In this document: one piece after another, positions 5,432 to 9,132 of the stretch
Numbering within the stretch: the first letter of the stretch is position 1
Layout of the letters: each line of letters begins with the position of its first letter
Assembly: GCA_002011685.1 (NCBI GenBank)
Contig: MTOL01000072.1
Span: forward strand, 1 to 9,132
Reading direction: 5' to 3'
Source of the DNA: Deferribacteres bacterium JdFR-76
GTDB taxonomy: Bacteria > Zhuqueibacterota > JdFR-76
Length of the DNA: 9,132 nucleotides
Program-made: the position numbers and the translations under genes
The notes under the pieces: model-generated
What the model was told of the DNA's origin: nothing
Database searches by the model: none
The model's input: the letters and a program-made list of their open reading frames with translations, nothing else

Positions 5432-8400
5432 ATGCAGATTCGGAAGCGCATTGTGGGGCTGTGCCTGATTCTGGGAATGGTGATAGGAGCTGGGGAGGAA
5501 ACGCGAGCGCAAAACGGCTTTACCGTCCAGCCTGAACATCGCGACGATCTCATTGCCGCACGGGAATATCTCCAGAAATTAAATGATCTCGATTTTTTTG
5601 GACAGGACCATGTGCTGCGGAATTACGTTTCGCAGTCTGCCTATAATACTGTTCTGGATGAATTGACCCAGTTGATCGATAATGGGGGATTTGCCAATTA
5701 CCTTTATCAGAATGTTGACCGGGCGCAGAGTATTTATCACCTCATACAGTTCGGCCAGGCACTCAAGGATGGGAAGATGGTCAGTGAGACGGAACTCCAT
5801 GGGGCGCTCAGCAACCTGATTTCCCTGCAGGTGTGGCAGATCTCTTCCGCTGCGGGAGTTTCGTTGGGGTGGTTTGCTCCTTTTCTTTCCGGAGTGCTGG
5901 CGGTGGAGTTCTCGTTTCTGGACTGGTTCACAGGAGTTATCGAAACAAAGCAGGAATACGACGATTATCTGGGTCGGTATCAGGCGGGAGATGCCTTTTC
6001 TCTTTTTGCCGAGTTGAATGAAGACAGTGGGGCCTACCGGGGGCCCTATACGTTGTACACCGGCTGGAAGCCTGCCTATCACCTTTCGAAGGTCCATTTT
6101 CAGTATCGTTTTTATACGGGGTTTTTCAAAAAACCTATTGGTGCTTATTTCCTGATCAATATTCCGAAAGAAGATTTAGCTCAATTTGATGAAGGCTTTT
6201 CGCTGATTACAGAACTCCTGCTGGTTTTCCAGTTCCACAAAAGGGCACCCTTTAACGACGAATTTGTCCTTTTTCCCATTCGGGATCTAAACATCCTGTC
6301 GCAGCACAAACTGATTTCGAAGTGGGTTCCGGATGAGCTGATAGCCAATCTCCGGGATCGTACAGTGGATTTCTACATTTTCAAAAAAGTAAGCACCCTC
6401 AGTGGCTCGTCCGTGGGATGGTACCAGATCTACTATGAACCCATTTCGCTCGCTTCGTCTGTGGAAATTCCCGTCACGCCGGATTTTGAGATCCTGGGCG
6501 CAGTCAACAACCAGCTGGTTATCAGCACGCTCCCATATAACCTGGATGTGAATGTCACGCAAATTGGACAGGGGCGGTCCCTGGAGAAGGTGGAGGTTTT
6601 TGTGGACGGGACGCCCATAACGGTGGCTCCTTATTCCGGAACCACCTGGCGGGCAACACTCAACAGCGTCAGCGATGGGGCAGCCATCACCGTCCGGGTG
6701 ACGGAATCGTATTCGGATTTTTTTGGAAACCAGCAGATGGTTTCGAGGGAAAAAACAGTGACAGCGGTGGCCCGTTTCCGGCAGGAGCTTTACGGCGGAG
6801 GGGTTACGCCGGATCCCGGATCCACGGATGATCCATTCCTTTTCTATGTTTCCTACCTGTCGCAATTGGGCGTACCTCCGGACCGTGTGCAACTTCACCT
6901 GGACGGAGCGACTCCGGTGGATCTGCAGCCCGAAGGTAGCAGCTGGACTACCGGGGTCCGGTTTACCGGGAATGTGGGCAGCCTCTCGGCTGGAGAGCAC
7001 AATTATTATTTTACCGCCACGGTAGGGGGAACGCTACTCCGCTGGCCGGCCACGGGAACGAAACAGCTATTTGTAAGCCAGAGTGCCACAGGATATGACG
7101 CCGCAATCGGCGTTGGCTCGCATTACAGTCCGACCTCGGTAAAAGCGGGCACCCGGCTGACCCTCAACGTTGATGTGACCAACAAGGGCACAAAAGCCTA
7201 TAGCGATGTGCCGATACGAGCCCAGCTAATCGGACCCAGCGGGTCGGTTCTTCAATCGACAAACGGAAACAGCGGACCGGTTCAGCCCGGATATGTGGTT
7301 TCAAAGACCCTTTACCTGGATGTTCCCAGCAATGCGGCCAATGGAATTTACACAATCACCGTTTCCCTTTTGCCTGCTTTGGACGAAAATCAGCTCAACA
7401 ATAGCGTCAGCTGGCAGTTTTCCCTCGGTTCTTCATTGAGCAATGAGCAATACCGGGTGACCCAAAGCGGGATTTATTCTCCTCAGGATGTTCTCAACCT
7501 CAATGGAATGAATTTTACGTTCTGGGGAGGTAATTCAAATGAAGTTTATGTTAAAGACCCCAGCGGAAACCTGAAAACCATCGTCAATGAGGCCGTTCGG
7601 GTATGGTCCAGTTATGGAAGCGCCATTGTGAATGAAGGGGTGTTCGGTTCAGGAGCTTTTTTGAAAGGGGCCGTTGCCGATCTGAATGGACCCGTCTTTT
7701 CGGTGAATCAAATCACGGCTTACCGCGGCCGGACGGCCTATTTTGAAGCCCGTTCCAAGAGCGGCCAGCAGTTCGTATCCACCAGTGGAAATTACGCCAT
7801 TTACACCATTGGTACTTCCAGCAATTACATGGAAAACTGGATTCAGGGCGTGGAACTGTACGATAGCCGAACCCGGATCCGCATTCTTCTCGATATCCCT
7901 GCCGACGCTCCTCTGGGCACCAAGACGTTCTACCTGCTCACCGAGTACAGCGGTTCAGGAACGGAGTATATTACCCGGCTTTCCATGACGGTAAAAGATC
8001 CGCCTCCAGAAATCACTTCCCTGAGCAAGAACATCTTCTCTGCGGATGACGAATTGGTTATTAACGGAACGGGATTTGGAACGGGCGGACAGGTTAAATT
8101 TAATGATATAGCCGCATCGAAGATCCTCGCCTGGGCAAATACCCGCATCCGCTGTATCGTTCCTGAAGGAATCTCTTCCGGAAGTCTTTTTGTGGTGAAT
8201 TCCAGCGGGACGAGCAACCCGGTGGCGTACCAGGTAATCAGCCCGACGGGCCGTCCCGATCGGATTGCGCCCCTGCCGGATCTCACCCTAATGGCGGGAT
8301 CCAGATACACGGTTGGGACGCTGGAGGATTATTTCCGGGATCCAAACGGAGATGCTCTGGTCTTTGGGGCCAACGTCATTGGGAATGGACTTCAGGTGGA

Positions 8401-9132
8401 TCCGGATTCGCTGACAGCCGGAGTTCTCCATCTTCAGACCATGCCCAATGTGAACGATTCGGTGCAGGTCATCATAACCGCCCAGGACCCGGGAGGAAAA
8501 AGCGCCGCGGACACCTTTCTGGTTGTGGTTTTTGACATCAACGATCCACCGCAGATCTCTGCCCTGCCCGATACCAGTTTTGCAGAAGACGATTCCCTTG
8601 TTCTGCCACGCTCGTTCTTTTCTCGGTTTTTGAGCGACCCGGACGACCCTGTGGAAACTCTCAACATCCAGCTGCAAAATACGGATCCTCTGCGACTGGA
8701 TGTGCGGGATTCGCTGCTTGTTTTGCGGCCTCCGCTGGACTGGGCGGGGGAGGTGCAGCCTCTTGTAGTGGTAAGTGATGGAGAAGCGTCGGCCCACAGC
8801 AGCTTCCGGGTCCGTGTTTTTCCGGTTAACGATGCACCTCGTACGCGTTTTCCGGATTTTTCGTTTCCCGAAACCGACAGCCTGGTGATCTGGCTGCCCA
8901 ATTACCTTACCGATCCCGATCATCCGCTAGATAGCCTTCGATGGCAGATCCGCTGTTTTTCGTTCTTCAACCCCGCCGTTGCCGACACTGCTATCCTGGA
9001 TTCGGCTTATACAGGGAATGTAAAGGTGTCCTGGGATTCATTAGGGCAGTTTCTCCATTTTGTACCGAAGAAGCCTCTGCCCGGAAGCTATGGGTTCCGG
9101 GTATTTGCCGAAGATCCGATGGGGGCCGCTTC
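5432..9132 (+). CDS. Large secreted modular protein with CARDB, IPT/TIG and tandem Ig/cadherin-like domains (partial, C-terminus outside window)
   Basis: Uninterrupted 1233-codon frame running off the right edge. Residues 1-26 are a Sec signal peptide: basic MQIRKR, hydrophobic core 7-20, likely cleavage after A26 (TRA|Q); no lipobox. Residues 27-200 look helical, with a long hydrophobic stretch at 137-170; 201-345 are mixed and unassigned. Ig-like sandwiches follow at about 347-447 and 455-548 (the latter ends in a typical LSAGEHNYYFTA edge). CARDB-type fold at about 553-666, with DVTNKG and DENQLNN. An unassigned beta-rich region covers 670-855. IPT/TIG at 857-936 (INGTGFG, RIRCIVP). From 941 three tandem cadherin/Ig-like repeats, with Asp-rich turns (RDPNGD, SDPDDP, TDPDHP) and linkers INDPP and VNDAP; the third is cut by the window edge. 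The architecture implies an exported cell-surface or extracellular protein, perhaps adhesive or carbohydrate-associated; function is unknown. A C-terminal anchor or secretion domain may lie downstream. Confidence 0.9.
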   Translation, partial: MQIRKRIVGLCLILGMVIGAGEETRAQNGFTVQPEHRDDLIAAREYLQKLNDLDFFGQDHVLRNYVSQSAYNTVLDELTQLIDNGGFANYLYQNVDRAQSIYHLIQFGQALKDGKMVSETELHGALSNLISLQVWQISSAAGVSLGWFAPFLSGVLAVEFSFLDWFTGVIETKQEYDDYLGRYQAGDAFSLFAELNEDSGAYRGPYTLYTGWKPAYHLSKVHFQYRFYTGFFKKPIGAYFLINIPKEDLAQFDEGFSLITELLLVFQFHKRAPFNDEFVLFPIRDLNILSQHKLISKWVPDELIANLRDRTVDFYIFKKVSTLSGSSVGWYQIYYEPISLASSVEIPVTPDFEILGAVNNQLVISTLPYNLDVNVTQIGQGRSLEKVEVFVDGTPITVAPYSGTTWRATLNSVSDGAAITVRVTESYSDFFGNQQMVSREKTVTAVARFRQELYGGGVTPDPGSTDDPFLFYVSYLSQLGVPPDRVQLHLDGATPVDLQPEGSSWTTGVRFTGNVGSLSAGEHNYYFTATVGGTLLRWPATGTKQLFVSQSATGYDAAIGVGSHYSPTSVKAGTRLTLNVDVTNKGTKAYSDVPIRAQLIGPSGSVLQSTNGNSGPVQPGYVVSKTLYLDVPSNAANGIYTITVSLLPALDENQLNNSVSWQFSLGSSLSNEQYRVTQSGIYSPQDVLNLNGMNFTFWGGNSNEVYVKDPSGNLKTIVNEAVRVWSSYGSAIVNEGVFGSGAFLKGAVADLNGPVFSVNQITAYRGRTAYFEARSKSGQQFVSTSGNYAIYTIGTSSNYMENWIQGVELYDSRTRIRILLDIPADAPLGTKTFYLLTEYSGSGTEYITRLSMTVKDPPPEITSLSKNIFSADDELVINGTGFGTGGQVKFNDIAASKILAWANTRIRCIVPEGISSGSLFVVNSSGTSNPVAYQVISPTGRPDRIAPLPDLTLMAGSRYTVGTLEDYFRDPNGDALVFGANVIGNGLQVDPDSLTAGVLHLQTMPNVNDSVQVIITAQDPGGKSAADTFLVVVFDINDPPQISALPDTSFAEDDSLVLPRSFFSRFLSDPDDPVETLNIQLQNTDPLRLDVRDSLLVLRPPLDWAGEVQPLVVVSDGEASAHSSFRVRVFPVNDAPRTRFPDFSFPETDSLVIWLPNYLTDPDHPLDSLRWQIRCFSFFNPAVADTAILDSAYTGNVKVSWDSLGQFLHFVPKKPLPGSYGFRVFAEDPMGAA
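7088..7429 (+). other. CARDB-like domain of the secreted protein
   Basis: Residues about 553-666. The pattern (DAAIGVG opening, AGTRLTLNVDVTNKGT, a VPIRAQL strand, a PVQPGYVV turn, GIYTITVSL, then DENQLNNS) is the typical CARDB beta-sandwich with its conserved 'D-x-N-x-x-N-N' end. Such domains are common in bacterial surface proteins and are thought to mediate adhesion; the ligand here is unknown. Confidence 0.8.
8000..8239 (+). other. IPT/TIG domain of the secreted protein
   Basis: Residues about 857-936: PEITSLSKN start, VINGTGFG core, GGQVKFND strand, WANTRIRCIVPEG and a SGSLFVVNSSGTSNP end. This order is diagnostic for the IPT/TIG immunoglobulin-like fold found in extracellular bacterial proteins. 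Confidence 0.85.
8252..9132 (+). repeat. Tandem cadherin/Ig-like repeats (three, last one incomplete)
   Basis: Residues about 941-1036, 1037-1136 and 1137-1233. Each begins with a Pro/Asp strand (APLPDLTL, ISALPDTSF, RFPDFSF), then an Asp-rich turn following a YF, FL or YL pair (DPNGD, DPDDP, DPDHP), and the first two end in D-x-N-D-x-P type linkers. These are protein-level repeats of roughly 95-100 residues; at DNA level they are diverged, so they are old duplications. The acidic turns suggest calcium binding, which is an inference. Confidence 0.75.

Noticed and set aside
6287..7000. 237-codon minus-strand open frame
   Set aside because: Antisense to the uninterrupted secreted-protein frame; its translation is Arg/His-rich and low in recognisable structure.
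8288..8923. 211-codon minus-strand open frame
   Set aside because: Antisense to the tandem repeats of the secreted protein and of shadow-like composition.

Overview
The window holds four protein-coding genes and no recognisable RNA gene, insertion sequence or CRISPR array. It looks like ordinary bacterial chromosome of moderate GC content. The mix of genes (a SWIM/SNF2 ATPase, an ATP-type PEP carboxykinase, a class I gamma-like aspartate aminotransferase, and a very long secreted protein with CARDB, IPT/TIG and tandem 'PVNDAP'-type Ig/cadherin-like modules) would fit a Gram-negative lineage of the Fibrobacterota-Chlorobiota-Bacteroidota neighbourhood, for example Calditrichota or KSB1-like bacteria. 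That assignment is an inference from style, not a demonstrated placement.

Layout. Positions 1-1668 (minus) are the N-terminal 556 codons of a SNF2-family helicase/ATPase with a SWIM zinc finger; the gene runs off the left edge. A gap of about 306 bp (1669-1974) carries its candidate promoter and, on the minus strand, a strong intrinsic terminator (1918-1945) that closes the upstream transcription unit. Positions 1975-4829 (minus) form a two-gene operon: a PLP-dependent aspartate-type aminotransferase (3612-4829) followed by ATP-dependent PEP carboxykinase (1975-3615), joined by a 4-bp ATGA stop/start overlap. A divergent gap of about 600 bp (4830-5431) holds the operon promoter on one side and the leader of the next gene on the other. 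Positions 5432-9132 (plus) are at least 1233 codons of an exported, modular beta-sandwich protein that runs off the right edge.

How the genes fit together. The aminotransferase/carboxykinase pair is a coherent metabolic module. Aspartate plus 2-oxoglutarate gives oxaloacetate plus glutamate, and PEP carboxykinase converts oxaloacetate and ATP to PEP and CO2 (or runs in reverse). The pair would connect amino-acid nitrogen directly to gluconeogenesis or to PEP carboxylation. The helicase and the secreted protein show no visible functional link to it.

The most unusual content is in the secreted protein. It has a roughly 320-residue N-terminal region, and a second region of about 185 residues between its CARDB and IPT modules, that I cannot assign to a family. 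I did not find convincing evidence of a new multi-gene system.
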